The translations under genes and the position numbers were made by a program. The notes under the pieces are model-generated. The model saw only the letters and a program-made list of their open reading frames with translations, was not told the DNA's origin and did no database searches. Of a DNA stretch of 64,000 bases, positions 1 through 12,232 are shown piece by piece; within the stretch, counting starts at the first letter, position 1; every line of letters starts with the position of its first letter. The stretch comes from Mesorhizobium shangrilense (GTDB lineage Bacteria > Pseudomonadota > Alphaproteobacteria > Rhizobiales > Rhizobiaceae), in the NCBI RefSeq assembly GCF_040537815.1, contig NZ_JBEWSZ010000002.1:558001-622000 (forward strand). The letters run 5' to 3'.

Positions 1-40
1 TCGGGCCACGCTGACGATGGTGACGAAAAACCGTAAACAC
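1..40 (-). CDS. 5' end of an unidentified minus-strand gene (partial)
   Basis: Reading the minus strand, a strong Shine-Dalgarno (AAAGGAGGG) is followed after five bases by GTG at 40..38, and the frame stays open to the window edge for about 13 codons. The first residues (VFTVFRHHRQRGP) are too few to identify anything. An overlapping frame gives a more hydrophobic, signal-like peptide, so the frame itself is uncertain. The call rests only on the ribosome binding site. Confidence 0.3.
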   Translation of the reverse strand, partial: MFTVFRHHRQRGP

Positions 41-129
41 GTGAGCCCTCCTTTCAAGATGTTCGAGTGTTGGGAAGGGATTACACCAAAGGCGTGGCGG
101 GTCGCAAGTGCCTCCTCCGCGGGCAGGCC

Positions 130-669
130 TTAGTCTGGCGGGGGGTATATCCAGTCCCCCTTGGTTCGCTGGATTTCCTGTGGCGTCTTGAAGTGAATCT
201 CCATCAGGATCGGTTCTTCCGGTCCCTTGAAGAAATGAAGTTCGGCGTGAGGAAGTACCAGCCGACGGACAGTTTCAAACGCGCTTTCCATCTTGTATTC
301 CTCGCCCTGCAATCCGAGACTTGCAACGCGTGTCCTGGCGGCCGAAAGCGTCATTGCCGGGCCAAAACCGTCGAGATCGATTTGGCTGTTGCCACTCCAT
401 TTCAAAGGCAAAGACTTGGGGATATCGGGCATGTGCCAAAGTTTGATGCTGATGCGATTGACGCGCGCCCGATTGCGGCTGGTCAGAATGTCGATTTCCA
501 GATCACCATAGCCCAGCAGAAAGCCGCATGGCTGATCCTGATAGACATATAGCCATTTGGGAAAGCCAAGGTGTTTCTGGACCGGACCAAGATCGGCGCC
601 TACCCGGAGGGGCGTGTCTTTCCTGCCCAGAACCAGCGGCAGAATATGGAGTTTGCCTCGCTGTCGCAT
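130..669 (-). CDS. hypothetical protein, 179 aa
   Basis: I do not recognise a family. The predicted protein is 179 aa, soluble, without a signal peptide or membrane segment, and ends in a proline-rich tail (WIYPPPD). It begins ATG at 669 with a weak AAGG about 10 bases upstream. It starts 10 bases after the stop of the EamA transporter on the same strand, so the two are probably co-transcribed with this gene second. A plus-strand ORF over the same bases has far less protein-like composition and is taken as a shadow. Confidence 0.6.
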   Translation of the reverse strand: MRQRGKLHILPLVLGRKDTPLRVGADLGPVQKHLGFPKWLYVYQDQPCGFLLGYGDLEIDILTSRNRARVNRISIKLWHMPDIPKSLPLKWSGNSQIDLDGFGPAMTLSAARTRVASLGLQGEEYKMESAFETVRRLVLPHAELHFFKGPEEPILMEIHFKTPQEIQRTKGDWIYPPPD

Positions 670-679
670 CGAACAAACC

Positions 680-1579
680 TTAGCCGGCCGGAGATGGCAA
701 GGGCGCCGCTTTCACCCGACGAGGGAACGGGTCCAGCACCAGTATGCAGCCGCCGATGATCGCCATGGCGCCGAACACCTGGATCATGGTCAGCGACTCG
801 CCGAGCATGACAGTGCCAACCAGTACCGCGATCGTGGTCACCGCGAATTCGACGCTGATCGTCCTGGTGGCGCCGATGCTGGCCACCAGACGGAAATAGA
901 CGACATAGGTCAGCGCGCTCATCACGCAGGCGAGAAGGACGAGATAGAGGAAGTCGGTGGGGGTGGGCATGGCCGGCACCGGCACGGCCAGCAGCAGCGG
1001 CAGCGTCATCAAACCGCCGAACAGGAAGGCGGCACCGGTGAGTTCCCATGAGCCGGCGGAGCGCAAATGGCGGTTGGCGTAGTTGCTGCCGAAGGCGGCG
1101 GAGAACGAACTGAACAGGGAAGCAGCGCAGCCGAAGGCGAAGGATGCCGTGATCGGCGCGGCAGGAAAGCCGACCAGAACCGTGATCCCGGCGGCGCCGA
1201 GCAGCAGCCCGGCGAGCCCGCGAAGAGTGACGCGTTCAAGTCCCCATAGCTGGCCGATGATCATCGAGAACAGCGGGATCGCGGCAACGAGGATGGCCGC
1301 CATCGCCGTGCCGATGCGCGGGGTGGCATAGGACAGGCCGATCAGCTGTGCGGCGACCGTCGTCGCGCCAACCATGGCGAAGTGCCGCCACCCGGCGCTG
1401 AAATCGAGCCGGCGCCGTGTCGCGGCAGCGAGCAGAAAGAGCGTGATGCCGGCAATCAGCGAGCGCAGGGTCACGGCACCTATCCAGCCGAAGGCATGCA
1501 CCACCTTGAGCAGGACAAGGAATGACAGGCCCCAGGTGACGGCCAGGAAGACGTAGGCGGCGATGTCCTTGGGCTTCAT
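680..1579 (-). CDS. EamA/DMT-family inner-membrane transporter
   Basis: A 299-residue drug/metabolite transporter of the EamA type: two tandem halves of about five hydrophobic helices each, beginning MKPKDIAAYVFLAVTWGLSF and ending after a last helix around ALGAMAIIGGCILVLDP with a short basic tail. Substrate cannot be read from sequence; relatives export amino acids or other metabolites. The open frame extends about 90 codons further upstream, but that part is translated palindromic repeat and intergenic DNA, so I place the start at ATG 1579. The next gene downstream follows after 10 bases, suggesting a two-gene operon. Confidence 0.85.
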   Translation of the reverse strand: MKPKDIAAYVFLAVTWGLSFLVLLKVVHAFGWIGAVTLRSLIAGITLFLLAAATRRRLDFSAGWRHFAMVGATTVAAQLIGLSYATPRIGTAMAAILVAAIPLFSMIIGQLWGLERVTLRGLAGLLLGAAGITVLVGFPAAPITASFAFGCAASLFSSFSAAFGSNYANRHLRSAGSWELTGAAFLFGGLMTLPLLLAVPVPAMPTPTDFLYLVLLACVMSALTYVVYFRLVASIGATRTISVEFAVTTIAVLVGTVMLGESLTMIQVFGAMAIIGGCILVLDPFPRRVKAAPLPSPAG

Positions 1580-1726
1580 GAGCTTGGCTGCGGAAAGGTC
1601 TGCGTGCAGAGACGGAATTGCAGCGTGCGTATCGTTTCCACCAGCTGGCGGCAAGCGCGAGCGCATAGTCCAGAGGTTGTTAAGGCTCGGCGAAAAGAAC
1701 TTAGGATGCGGCGATGGAGCGCTTTC

Positions 1727-1874
1727 CCTTCTCCCCCTGTGGGAGAAGGTGGCCTCGCGAAGCGAGGTCGGATGAGGGGTGTTCCAGAAAACACCAACGC
1801 CCCATTCGCTCCAGCACCCCTCATCCGTCTCGGCGCTGGCGCGCCGATCCACCTTCTCCCACAGGGGGAGAAGG
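1727..1874. repeat. intergenic palindromic repeat element, two inverted arms
   Basis: The left arm (1727-1780) starts ccttctccccctgtgggag and runs to ggatgagggg. The right arm (1815-1874) is a near-complement, starting cacccctcatccg and ending ccacagggggagaagg. The arms could fold into a long stem around a roughly 35-base centre. It lies between the uvrB stop and the EamA start and could act as a transcription end or spacer. It is the same style as repeats elsewhere in the window but not identical to the 15.6 kb family. Confidence 0.8.
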
Positions 1875-1884
1875 AAGAGGCAGC

Positions 1885-5166
<3,282 letters not shown>

Positions 5167-5236
5167 GTCCGGAATATGGGAGGAGTCCGGCGAAATGGAA
5201 AGAGCGGGATAACAAGAGGCTGGCGGCATCGCGTTG

Positions 5237-5260
5237 CTCCTGACAGCAGGCTGTCAGGAG
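5237..5260. promoter_or_regulatory. perfect 10-bp inverted repeat upstream of uvrB
   Basis: CTCCTGACAG, loop CAGG, CTGTCAGGAG. It lies about 70-95 bases upstream of the uvrB start and after the stop of the DUF2778 gene, both on the minus strand. There is no T-run on either side, so it is not a classical intrinsic terminator. An operator or an RNA hairpin are both possible. Confidence 0.5.
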
Positions 5261-5322
5261 ATGGCTGCACATGTGGCCCACCGGGAACCTTTAGGCACAG
5301 CGTGCGTTACCGCTTGGAACCG

Positions 5323-7059
5323 TCAGACGCCGCGTGCGTTGGATGCTACCTGGGTAGGCGATCCATTCAGGCGCGGGACGACGACTAGGCGCGTGACCTT
5401 GCCCTTTTTGAAGGCAGCCAGGAAGCGATTATAGTCCTTGAAGACAACGCAGCCGTTGGATTCTGCCCGGCCGCCGCGAAGCATGTAGGTGTGCGCGAGC
5501 AGACCGACGCGGTTGTATTTGGCCCTGCCGCCAACTGGGGTCAGGCGGATGGCCTCGACCCCATGGAAGCGCGTTTCGCGTAGCGTCAGGTCATAGGTGT
5601 TGGGTGGCGTTGGCCCCCGATCCTTCTGGTCGACATAGCGCGGCTGGTCGACCATGGCGCCGAGGCCCGAATGGGCCTCGAGACGCTGGCCGTCCGGGAG
5701 ATAGACGGTCTTGGCCGAAATGTCGTAGACGGCGACGCCATTGCCTGCGCCGCTGCCGCCGCGCGGGCCGCTGAACAGATTCTTGAATGCCTGGCCGAGG
5801 CCGCCAGAGGGCGTGTCGGGACGGGCATAGGCCAGCACGTCGCCGCCATTGCCCGGCTTGCCCTGCCGCGTCTGGGGAGCCGGCTTTGCGGCCAGTTGTA
5901 CCGGCTTGGTTTGCTGAACGGCTTTCGGCGGCTGGACGGCCTTGGGCTGTTCCACCGCCTTGGGCTGTTGCTGTGCGGATTTGGGCGCCGGGGCGTTGTC
6001 CAGTTGCGGGCGCTGCGTCGGCAGCGGCACGTCGTTAGACAGCGCGTCGTTAGACAGCGCGTCGTTAGACAGCGCGTCGGGCAGCGAGGCCACGTCACCG
6101 GGCTTCTCGGGCAGCGTCTTGCTTGGCGCAACAGCCACATCGGCCGAGGATTCCTCGATCGGCAGCGGCGAGGCGAATGCCTCGTCGTCGACCGGCATCG
6201 ACTTGACCAGCGCCAGCGCCAGTTGCGAGGGGTCCGGCGTCTCGGTGGCGGCCGGGGCACCGAAGCGCATAGGCTGCGGGGCGGTCTGGACAACGACGGA
6301 GCCCGGATCGAGTCGCGCAAAGCGTTCCGCGGCAGGGGCTTCCGCGGCGGAAGGCAGGCTTGCTGTTTCGTAGGATTGGTCGGAGAGGCCGGTCATGTCG
6401 TTCGACAGGCTGGCCACGACCTTGTTGGAGGGCGTCAGCGAAGCCTCGACGACCGGCGCGATGCTGGAAATGACGGGATGGGCGGCTGCGTTCCCGGTCT
6501 CCTGCGGCTTTGCCTTACCGGCAAAGGCGGCGGCGATGCGGGACGGCGACAAGGCCGCTTCCATCCGTTCGAAGCGATCTTTCGTCTGGCTGACAATCGT
6601 ATTACCGGCGGTGACGACCGGCTGGGTGGGAGCGGCCGCGGCGACAAGGCGCGACGATTTTTCCGCATGGGTTTCCACAGAGGCGAGCTTGAAGCAGCTG
6701 TCGCCACATTCCGGGCTGTGGTCGTGCAGGGCCTGCTCGGCGCCATGGACGTTGGCGAGCACGAATGGCGCTGTCGATGTCTTGAAATGCTGCTTGAGCG
6801 GATTGGCCTGGGTCAGCGAACCGGGCATCAGCAAGGTCTGCTGCAGGCTGCCTGTGGCTGTTGGAAGGGAAGCGCCGACGGAACTGAGGCCGGCCATGGT
6901 GCCAACCAGCCAGAGGCCGATCGCGGTGCCGACGCTGGGCACGGCGACCCAGCGTATGATCGATCCGGGATTTATGCGCCTTGAGCGGCGGGCACCGGCG
7001 TCTTCGCCATGCCAGTTTCGGTCCGCTTCAACTTTGTTCTTACGCAAAACAGTCACCAA
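5323..7059 (-). CDS. membrane-anchored DUF2778 (Tlde1-like) protein
   Basis: A 578-residue protein with one N-terminal membrane segment (about residues 33-60), a long low-complexity Ala/Pro/Gln-rich periplasmic linker, and a C-terminal domain of about 130 residues resembling DUF2778. That domain contains HTYMLRGG and SNGCVVF, a His...Cys arrangement like L,D-transpeptidase-fold enzymes. In Salmonella, Tlde1 of this family acts on peptidoglycan stem peptides; a cell-wall role here is inferred. The linker has three exact ALSND repeats and several PKAVQ-like repeats. The start is TTG 7059 or the adjacent GTG; neither has a strong ribosome binding site. Confidence 0.75.
   Translation of the reverse strand: MVTVLRKNKVEADRNWHGEDAGARRSRRINPGSIIRWVAVPSVGTAIGLWLVGTMAGLSSVGASLPTATGSLQQTLLMPGSLTQANPLKQHFKTSTAPFVLANVHGAEQALHDHSPECGDSCFKLASVETHAEKSSRLVAAAAPTQPVVTAGNTIVSQTKDRFERMEAALSPSRIAAAFAGKAKPQETGNAAAHPVISSIAPVVEASLTPSNKVVASLSNDMTGLSDQSYETASLPSAAEAPAAERFARLDPGSVVVQTAPQPMRFGAPAATETPDPSQLALALVKSMPVDDEAFASPLPIEESSADVAVAPSKTLPEKPGDVASLPDALSNDALSNDALSNDVPLPTQRPQLDNAPAPKSAQQQPKAVEQPKAVQPPKAVQQTKPVQLAAKPAPQTRQGKPGNGGDVLAYARPDTPSGGLGQAFKNLFSGPRGGSGAGNGVAVYDISAKTVYLPDGQRLEAHSGLGAMVDQPRYVDQKDRGPTPPNTYDLTLRETRFHGVEAIRLTPVGGRAKYNRVGLLAHTYMLRGGRAESNGCVVFKDYNRFLAAFKKGKVTRLVVVPRLNGSPTQVASNARGV
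6031..6075. repeat. three exact tandem copies of a 15-bp unit
   Basis: Unit gtcgttagacagcgc occurs at 6031, 6046 and 6061 without a mismatch, inside the linker of the DUF2778 gene. On the minus strand it encodes ALSND three times. Because the unit is a multiple of three, copy-number change would lengthen or shorten the linker without a frameshift. Confidence 0.95.
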
Positions 7060-7652
7060 TCTTGTTACAAATCAGCTCCCTCGTCCGTGGCCCTTAGAGC
7101 CGCGACGACCATTCTGTGGTATGATCCCAGGTGGTCCCCGACGCGTTGTCCGCGCCTGTCGTTGGTTGCCGATTGCCTCAAAATATGGACAAAGTTGGTT
7201 AACCAATCCCTCTCATCTAATATGTCGCACCCCGATTGGACGCGAAAAGGATGCCGCATCACGTTTTCGATCCACGCATGGGCCGTCGAAAGTCGTTTTC
7301 GGCGTCAATGCGCCGGGCGTCTCCTTCTCGCAGAGAAGGTACGTCCAGAATCGTCAAAATGGTGTTTCACCCGTTTCGAACTTGGTTTGCTGCCTGCTTT
7401 TCCGGCCCAAGTCAAGCAATTGGGGCTTCTGGAGGGCCAGATTGGGGTGGCCGCCCTCAATTCTGCCGTCTGCTGTTGTGGGAAAGCATCAGTCATTGCT
7501 CATATATTACTGTGGCATACTTGCCACAATTTCTTTGGCCACGCGGCCTTGAGGCAGCGGCTATTGAGCGGCCATTGACTCGTTTTGGGTGCCGGTGCAT
7601 CGGATCAATCAAGGGATTTTTAGCGACTTAGGCCACTCTTCGGAGAGTTTTG
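7060..7652. other. 593-bp divergent intergenic region without a supported gene
   Basis: This lies between the DUF2778 gene (minus) and the methyltransferase-like gene (plus). It is less GC-rich than its surroundings, with stretches such as gttaaccaatccctctcatc and acttgccacaatttctttgg. Small ORFs on both strands lack ribosome binding sites and protein-like composition. It presumably holds the promoters of both genes; I could not pick a convincing -35/-10 pair. Confidence 0.6.
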
Positions 7653-8522
7653 ATGAAGCGTCGTGACTTTTTGACGCTGTCGGCAGGCGCGGCGGCGTTT
7701 TCCGTACTTCCCCGCGTCGCCAAGGCGAATGTGCCGGTGCCGTTCGACCGCAATGCCGATGTGCCGATGGGCGACAAGAAGGCGTTCATCGACTGGATGG
7801 TGGCCAATCGCGGTGAGGATCCGAAATATCTGGCCGCGCGCTTCGATCGTTTCCAGATCATGGTCTACAACAAGGACGTGCTGGACGACCGCAACAAGCG
7901 CGCCTTCCTGTTCACGCCGCGCGAGGAATTCGTGCTGCCACAGAATCTGGGCCGCGCCTATGACCACGCCTTCCTCGATATCGGCTATGGCGTGACCATT
8001 TCAGGCCCGCATCTGGTTGGCCGCATGACGACGGCCATCGACGTGCAGTTCGGCGAATCCGTGCTCGAGATCGGCACCGGCTCCGGTTACCAGTCGGCCT
8101 ATCTGTCGAACCTGACCGACAAGGTGCATACGGTCGAGATCATCAACCCGCTGGCAGCCCGCACCCGCGGCATCTATGACGGGCTGGTCGGGCGCGGTTA
8201 TAGCGAGTTCAGCGCCATCGCCAGCAAGAGCGCCGACGGCTATTATGGCTGGGACGGTGTCGGCGATTTCGACAAGATCATCGTCACCTGCGGCATCGAC
8301 CACATTCCGCCCTCGCTGCTGCAACAGCTCAAGCCCGACGGCGTGATGGTCATCCCGGTCGGGCCGCCCGGTGCGCAGCACGTGCTCAAGGTGGTCAAGC
8401 AGAAGCTTCCCGACGGCACGTTCAACATCGCCCGCTCCGACATCTACAACGGCAAGGTGGTGCCCTTCGTACCCTTCACCAAGCTGGAAGGCGAACAGAT
8501 CGTCGGCACGCACAATGGCTGA
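7653..8522 (+). CDS. exported isoaspartyl-O-methyltransferase-like protein with Tat-type signal
   Basis: A 289-residue protein of the PCMT (protein-L-isoaspartate methyltransferase) fold. It begins MKRRDFLTLSAGAAAFSVLP, a twin-arginine-type signal (RRDFL) with likely cleavage after AKA. The SAM-binding motif I is clear (SVLEIGTGSGYQSAYLS), followed by the acidic strand VHTVEI and PPSLLQQLKPDGVMVIPVG. ATG 7653 follows a purine-rich site (cggagag); the TTG just before it is less likely. A SAM-dependent enzyme with an export signal is odd because SAM is cytoplasmic. The downstream membrane protein with a SAM-enzyme-like core is 59 bases away on the same strand, so the two may act together. Confidence 0.8.
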   Translation: MKRRDFLTLSAGAAAFSVLPRVAKANVPVPFDRNADVPMGDKKAFIDWMVANRGEDPKYLAARFDRFQIMVYNKDVLDDRNKRAFLFTPREEFVLPQNLGRAYDHAFLDIGYGVTISGPHLVGRMTTAIDVQFGESVLEIGTGSGYQSAYLSNLTDKVHTVEIINPLAARTRGIYDGLVGRGYSEFSAIASKSADGYYGWDGVGDFDKIIVTCGIDHIPPSLLQQLKPDGVMVIPVGPPGAQHVLKVVKQKLPDGTFNIARSDIYNGKVVPFVPFTKLEGEQIVGTHNG

Positions 8523-8581
8523 CAGGCTTGCGGGGCACACCAACGCTCCGCTTCGCATCGCCAGCGCATAACGGGACTTGC

Positions 8582-11290
8582 ATGGCAGCCGTCGCGTCAA
8601 ACTCCCGCATCAGCATCCCGTCGCTGGAGGCGCCACGGCTGGCGCATTTCCTGGCGATCGGGCTGATCGCCGGCGCCATCATCGCGCTGCAGATCGCCGT
8701 CATGCGCGTCTTCGCTGTCGGCAGCTGGTCGCATTTCGGCTCGCTGGTGGTCAGCCTCGCCATGCTCGGCTTCTCGCTGTCCAGCGTCGTCATCTTTGCC
8801 GGCAAGGATTGGTTCGACCGGCACTGGCAAGGTGCTGCCACCGCCGCCCTGCTGCTGATCGGACCGCTCGCCGTCACTTCCAACCTCGTCGCCCAGACAG
8901 TGCCGTTCAACGCCATCTTCCTGGTCTCGGACCCCGCGCAGAAATGGCGCCTGCTGGTCAATTTCCTGCTCTATCTCCTGCCGTTCCTGGCCGGCGCGTT
9001 CTTCCTCGGCATCGTCTTCCTGAAGAGCCGCACGGCCTTCGGCCGCGTCTATTTCGCCGATCTCACCGGCTCAGGGCTCGCCGGCCTCGTCGTGCTGGTA
9101 TCGATGTATCTGTTCGCGCCGGAAACCATCATCGTCGTGCCGCTGCTGCTGTGGGCCATCGGCACGATCCTCTGGTTCACAGCCTTTGGCGCCTGGAAGA
9201 GCGTCGTGGCCGCCCTCGTCGTGGCGGCGCTGTCGATCGCCGGCTACCTCGCGCTGCCCAGCCTGCTCGGCATACCCGACATTGCCGTGTCACAGTACAA
9301 GGGCGTCGCCTATGCCCGCAATTTCCCTGACGGCAAGCGCATCTTCCGCAGCGTCTCGCCTTTCGGCGACCTGCAGGTCTATGCCAGTTCCTACATGCAT
9401 TTCGCGCCTGGGCTGAGCGACAATGCCGCCTTCGGTATGCCGGAGGTGCCGGCCAACACCTATGTCGGCATGTACCGCGACGGCGACGGGCCGGAAGGCA
9501 TCATGCGCAACCTGGCGCCGGCCGAGCAGGTCTATTTCAGCTATCTGCCGATGCACTATCCCTATGTCATCAAGGGCAACCCCAAAACCTTCGTGGTGCA
9601 GTTCGGTGGCGGCATCTCCACGCAAACGGCGCTGAATGCCGGCTCGACCTCGGTGACCGTCGCGGAGAGCAACCCGATGGTCCTCAAGGCTTTCCATGAC
9701 GCGGCGCTGAAAGACGTCACCGGCGACGTCCTTGCCGACCCGCGCATCAAGATCATCGGCTATGATGGCCGCCTGTTCCTGGCCAACACCGCCGAGCGCT
9801 ATGACGTCATCGATCTCAGCCTCGCCGACAGCGTCGGCCTGTCCAATCCGGGCGGATTCGCCATCTCGGAGAAATATGCCTACACGCGAGAGGCGATGCT
9901 GAGCTACTTCAGCGCGCTGGCCGATGGCGGCGTGCTGTCGGTGACCTTGTGGAACAAGGAAGAGCCGCCGAAATCGGTGCTGAAGCTCTATTCGACCATC
10001 GCCGAGGCAGCGAAGGAATTCGACCCTGCCGGCGCCCAGAAAGATATCTTCGCCGTGTCGAGCTATCTCTCGACAACCACGGTGTTGTTCAAGCGCGGCG
10101 GCTTCAGCGCGGACGAGATTGGCAAGCTGCGCGACTACACCAGATCGATGTCCTGGGACGAGCTTTATTATCCGGGCATGGCTTTCGACGGCTCGAAAAG
10201 CCGGCAGCTGCTCGACGATTACCGCGCCTCGATCTTCGGCAGCGGCCAGGATGCCGCGATGGCTGGGCCTGGCGCCGATGCGACAGCGCCAGCCGACCCG
10301 ACCGCGCCTGCTGTCTCGGCGGACTGCGATCCGGCGGCGCCGGCCGATCCGACGCTGGATGCCTGCGCCAATGCCGCCGCCGCGCCCGGACCCGACGTGC
10401 TGCCGGCCACGGCGCTGGCGCGGCTGGCCTGGCATTCCCTGCTGACCGGCGGCTGGGAGAAGGTGGCGGCCGATTATGTCTTCGACACGCGTTCGCTCAG
10501 CAACGACCAGCCCTATTTCGCCGCCTATGTGAAGACCACCGACCTGCCGAAGACCCTCGACCGGCTCGACCTGTTCCAGGACGATTGGGGCTATCTCTTG
10601 CTGTGGGCGACCCTCGGCATCGCCTGCATCACCGCCGCATCGCTGGTGCTGCTGCCGATGATCTTCGGTTGGCGGATCGTGTTTTCGCGCTCGCGCGGCA
10701 AGCTTGGCACCATTCTGTATTTCGCCTGCCTGGGGGTCGGCTACATCATGGTCGAGGTCGGGCTGATCAGCCGGTTCACCGTGGCGCTCGCCAATCCGAC
10801 GGTGTCGGCCTCGGTGCTGATCTCCTCGATGCTGGTGTTCTCCGGCCTCGGCAGCCTGTTTGCCGAGCGCATCTTCGACCGCGCCAATGTGCTGTTGCCG
10901 CTGGTTCTGGCATCGATCGGCGTGCTGCTGCTGGTCTACGGCCTCTATTTGTCACCGGCGCTCGACTGGATCGGCTCCTATCCATACTCCGTGCGCCTGC
11001 TGCTCTGCTTCCTGCTGGTGTCGCCGCCGGCCTTCCTGATGGGCATGCCGATGGCCACCGCCATGACCTGGCTGGCGCGGCTTGAAAAGCAGCATCTGTT
11101 CGTCTGGGCCTGGGGCATCAATGGCTGCTTCTCGGTCATCGGCGCGGCCGCCGTGCCGATCGTCGCCACCAGCTTCGGCCTCAGCGCCGTGCTGCAATGG
11201 GCGGCTATCGCTTATGTCATCGCCATACCCGCCTTCTTTGCCGTGCTGATGCCGCCCAGGGCACAGTCGGCGAGACTCCTGGCCGCCTGA
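8582..11290 (+). CDS. polytopic membrane protein with spermidine-synthase-like central domain
   Basis: A 902-residue protein in three parts. Residues about 15-230 hold six or so hydrophobic helices. The centre (about 320-540) resembles the Rossmann core of polyamine synthases, with FVVQFGGGISTQTALNAG, an acidic strand end (VAESNP), and YDVIDLSLADSVG. An Ala/Pro-rich linker follows, then six or seven C-terminal helices (about 680-900). Whether it makes polyamines is unknown: many membrane-embedded SpeE-like proteins are only annotated by the fold. The start is ATG 8582; an in-frame TTG 54 bases upstream is weaker. The stop overlaps the next start (ATGA), so the hydrolase is translationally coupled. 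Confidence 0.8.
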   Translation: MAAVASNSRISIPSLEAPRLAHFLAIGLIAGAIIALQIAVMRVFAVGSWSHFGSLVVSLAMLGFSLSSVVIFAGKDWFDRHWQGAATAALLLIGPLAVTSNLVAQTVPFNAIFLVSDPAQKWRLLVNFLLYLLPFLAGAFFLGIVFLKSRTAFGRVYFADLTGSGLAGLVVLVSMYLFAPETIIVVPLLLWAIGTILWFTAFGAWKSVVAALVVAALSIAGYLALPSLLGIPDIAVSQYKGVAYARNFPDGKRIFRSVSPFGDLQVYASSYMHFAPGLSDNAAFGMPEVPANTYVGMYRDGDGPEGIMRNLAPAEQVYFSYLPMHYPYVIKGNPKTFVVQFGGGISTQTALNAGSTSVTVAESNPMVLKAFHDAALKDVTGDVLADPRIKIIGYDGRLFLANTAERYDVIDLSLADSVGLSNPGGFAISEKYAYTREAMLSYFSALADGGVLSVTLWNKEEPPKSVLKLYSTIAEAAKEFDPAGAQKDIFAVSSYLSTTTVLFKRGGFSADEIGKLRDYTRSMSWDELYYPGMAFDGSKSRQLLDDYRASIFGSGQDAAMAGPGADATAPADPTAPAVSADCDPAAPADPTLDACANAAAAPGPDVLPATALARLAWHSLLTGGWEKVAADYVFDTRSLSNDQPYFAAYVKTTDLPKTLDRLDLFQDDWGYLLLWATLGIACITAASLVLLPMIFGWRIVFSRSRGKLGTILYFACLGVGYIMVEVGLISRFTVALANPTVSASVLISSMLVFSGLGSLFAERIFDRANVLLPLVLASIGVLLLVYGLYLSPALDWIGSYPYSVRLLLCFLLVSPPAFLMGMPMATAMTWLARLEKQHLFVWAWGINGCFSVIGAAAVPIVATSFGLSAVLQWAAIAYVIAIPAFFAVLMPPRAQSARLLAA

Positions 11291-12225
11291 TGCCAAGCCG
11301 GCGCGCCATCGTCGCCGGATTGCTGGCCACGGCGGCGTTTCCGGCGGCAAGCGAGGGGGCGCGGTTGCGCAAGGCCATCTCAACCATCGTGCCGTTCAAG
11401 ACGTCGCCCTTTCCGTATCGGGGCAAGTTGCCGGATGGCTCTGGCCCGTTTCTCGACGTGACGGGCAACGGCCGGCGCGGCCACACCTCGCCGCGCGGCG
11501 GCATCTACTGGGAAGACGAGACCTATTCCGACCGCAGCACGCTGCTGGCGGTGCCCAGGGGGTTCGACCCCGCCAGGCCGGCGGTGATCGTCGTTTTCTT
11601 CCATGGCAATGGCGCGACCCTGCAGCGCGACGTGGTTGAGCGCCAGCGTGTGTTCGCGCAGGTCGAGGCATCCGGCCTCAACGCCGTGTTGGTGGCGCCG
11701 CAATTCGCCGTCGACGCGCAGGATTCCAGCGCCGGCAATTTCTGGACGCCCGGTGCCTTTGCCCGCTTCATGGGCGAGGCAGGGCAGGGGCTAGCGAAGC
11801 TCACCGGCGCCAAGGCGGCGCGGTTCGACGCCATGCCGATCGTGCTGGCCGCCTATAGCGGCGGCTACAACCCCGCCGCCGCCGTGCTGAAGAATGGCGA
11901 CGCCCGCGGCCGCCTGCTCGGCGTCATCCTGCTCGACGCCGTCTTCGACGACAGCGATATCTTCGCCGGCTGGATCGCGGGTCACGCCACCACCCGCTTC
12001 TTCGTCAGCGCCTATGGCGAGTCCTCGGCCTCCGGCAATGCCGAGATTGTCAGGCTGCTCGGCAGCCGCAGTGTCCGCGTGAGTTCAGATCCGCCGCCTC
12101 GGCTCGCGGCCGGCACCGTCGCCTTTATTGCGTCGCACACCGCACATGACACGTTCGTCACCCGCGCCTTCGTCGACAACCCGCTGCAGTGGTTGCTGGG
12201 GCGTGTACGCGGCTTTCCCCGTTAA
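11290..12225 (+). CDS. exported alpha/beta-hydrolase-like protein
   Basis: A 311-residue protein beginning MPSRRAIVAGLLATAAFPAA, a signal peptide with adjacent arginines (possibly Tat). The mature part has an oxyanion-type strand VIVVFFHGNGATLQ, a nucleophile elbow-like LAAYSGGYNPA, an acidic segment LLDAVFDD and a late histidine region SHTAHDTF, consistent with a Ser-Asp-His hydrolase. Substrate is unknown. The ATG overlaps the stop of the membrane SpeE-like gene by four bases, making it the third gene of the unit. Confidence 0.75.
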   Translation: MPSRRAIVAGLLATAAFPAASEGARLRKAISTIVPFKTSPFPYRGKLPDGSGPFLDVTGNGRRGHTSPRGGIYWEDETYSDRSTLLAVPRGFDPARPAVIVVFFHGNGATLQRDVVERQRVFAQVEASGLNAVLVAPQFAVDAQDSSAGNFWTPGAFARFMGEAGQGLAKLTGAKAARFDAMPIVLAAYSGGYNPAAAVLKNGDARGRLLGVILLDAVFDDSDIFAGWIAGHATTRFFVSAYGESSASGNAEIVRLLGSRSVRVSSDPPPRLAAGTVAFIASHTAHDTFVTRAFVDNPLQWLLGRVRGFPR

Positions 12226-12232
12226 GGCGGGT

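Noticed and set aside
680..1852. 390-aa version of the EamA transporter from an upstream start
   Set aside because: The extra 90 residues are translated palindromic repeat and intergenic sequence; the first helix starts right after ATG 1579.
5167..5322. LexA (SOS) box before uvrB
   Set aside because: No GAAC-N7-GAAC or close variant; single GAAC/GAACC motifs are not correctly spaced.
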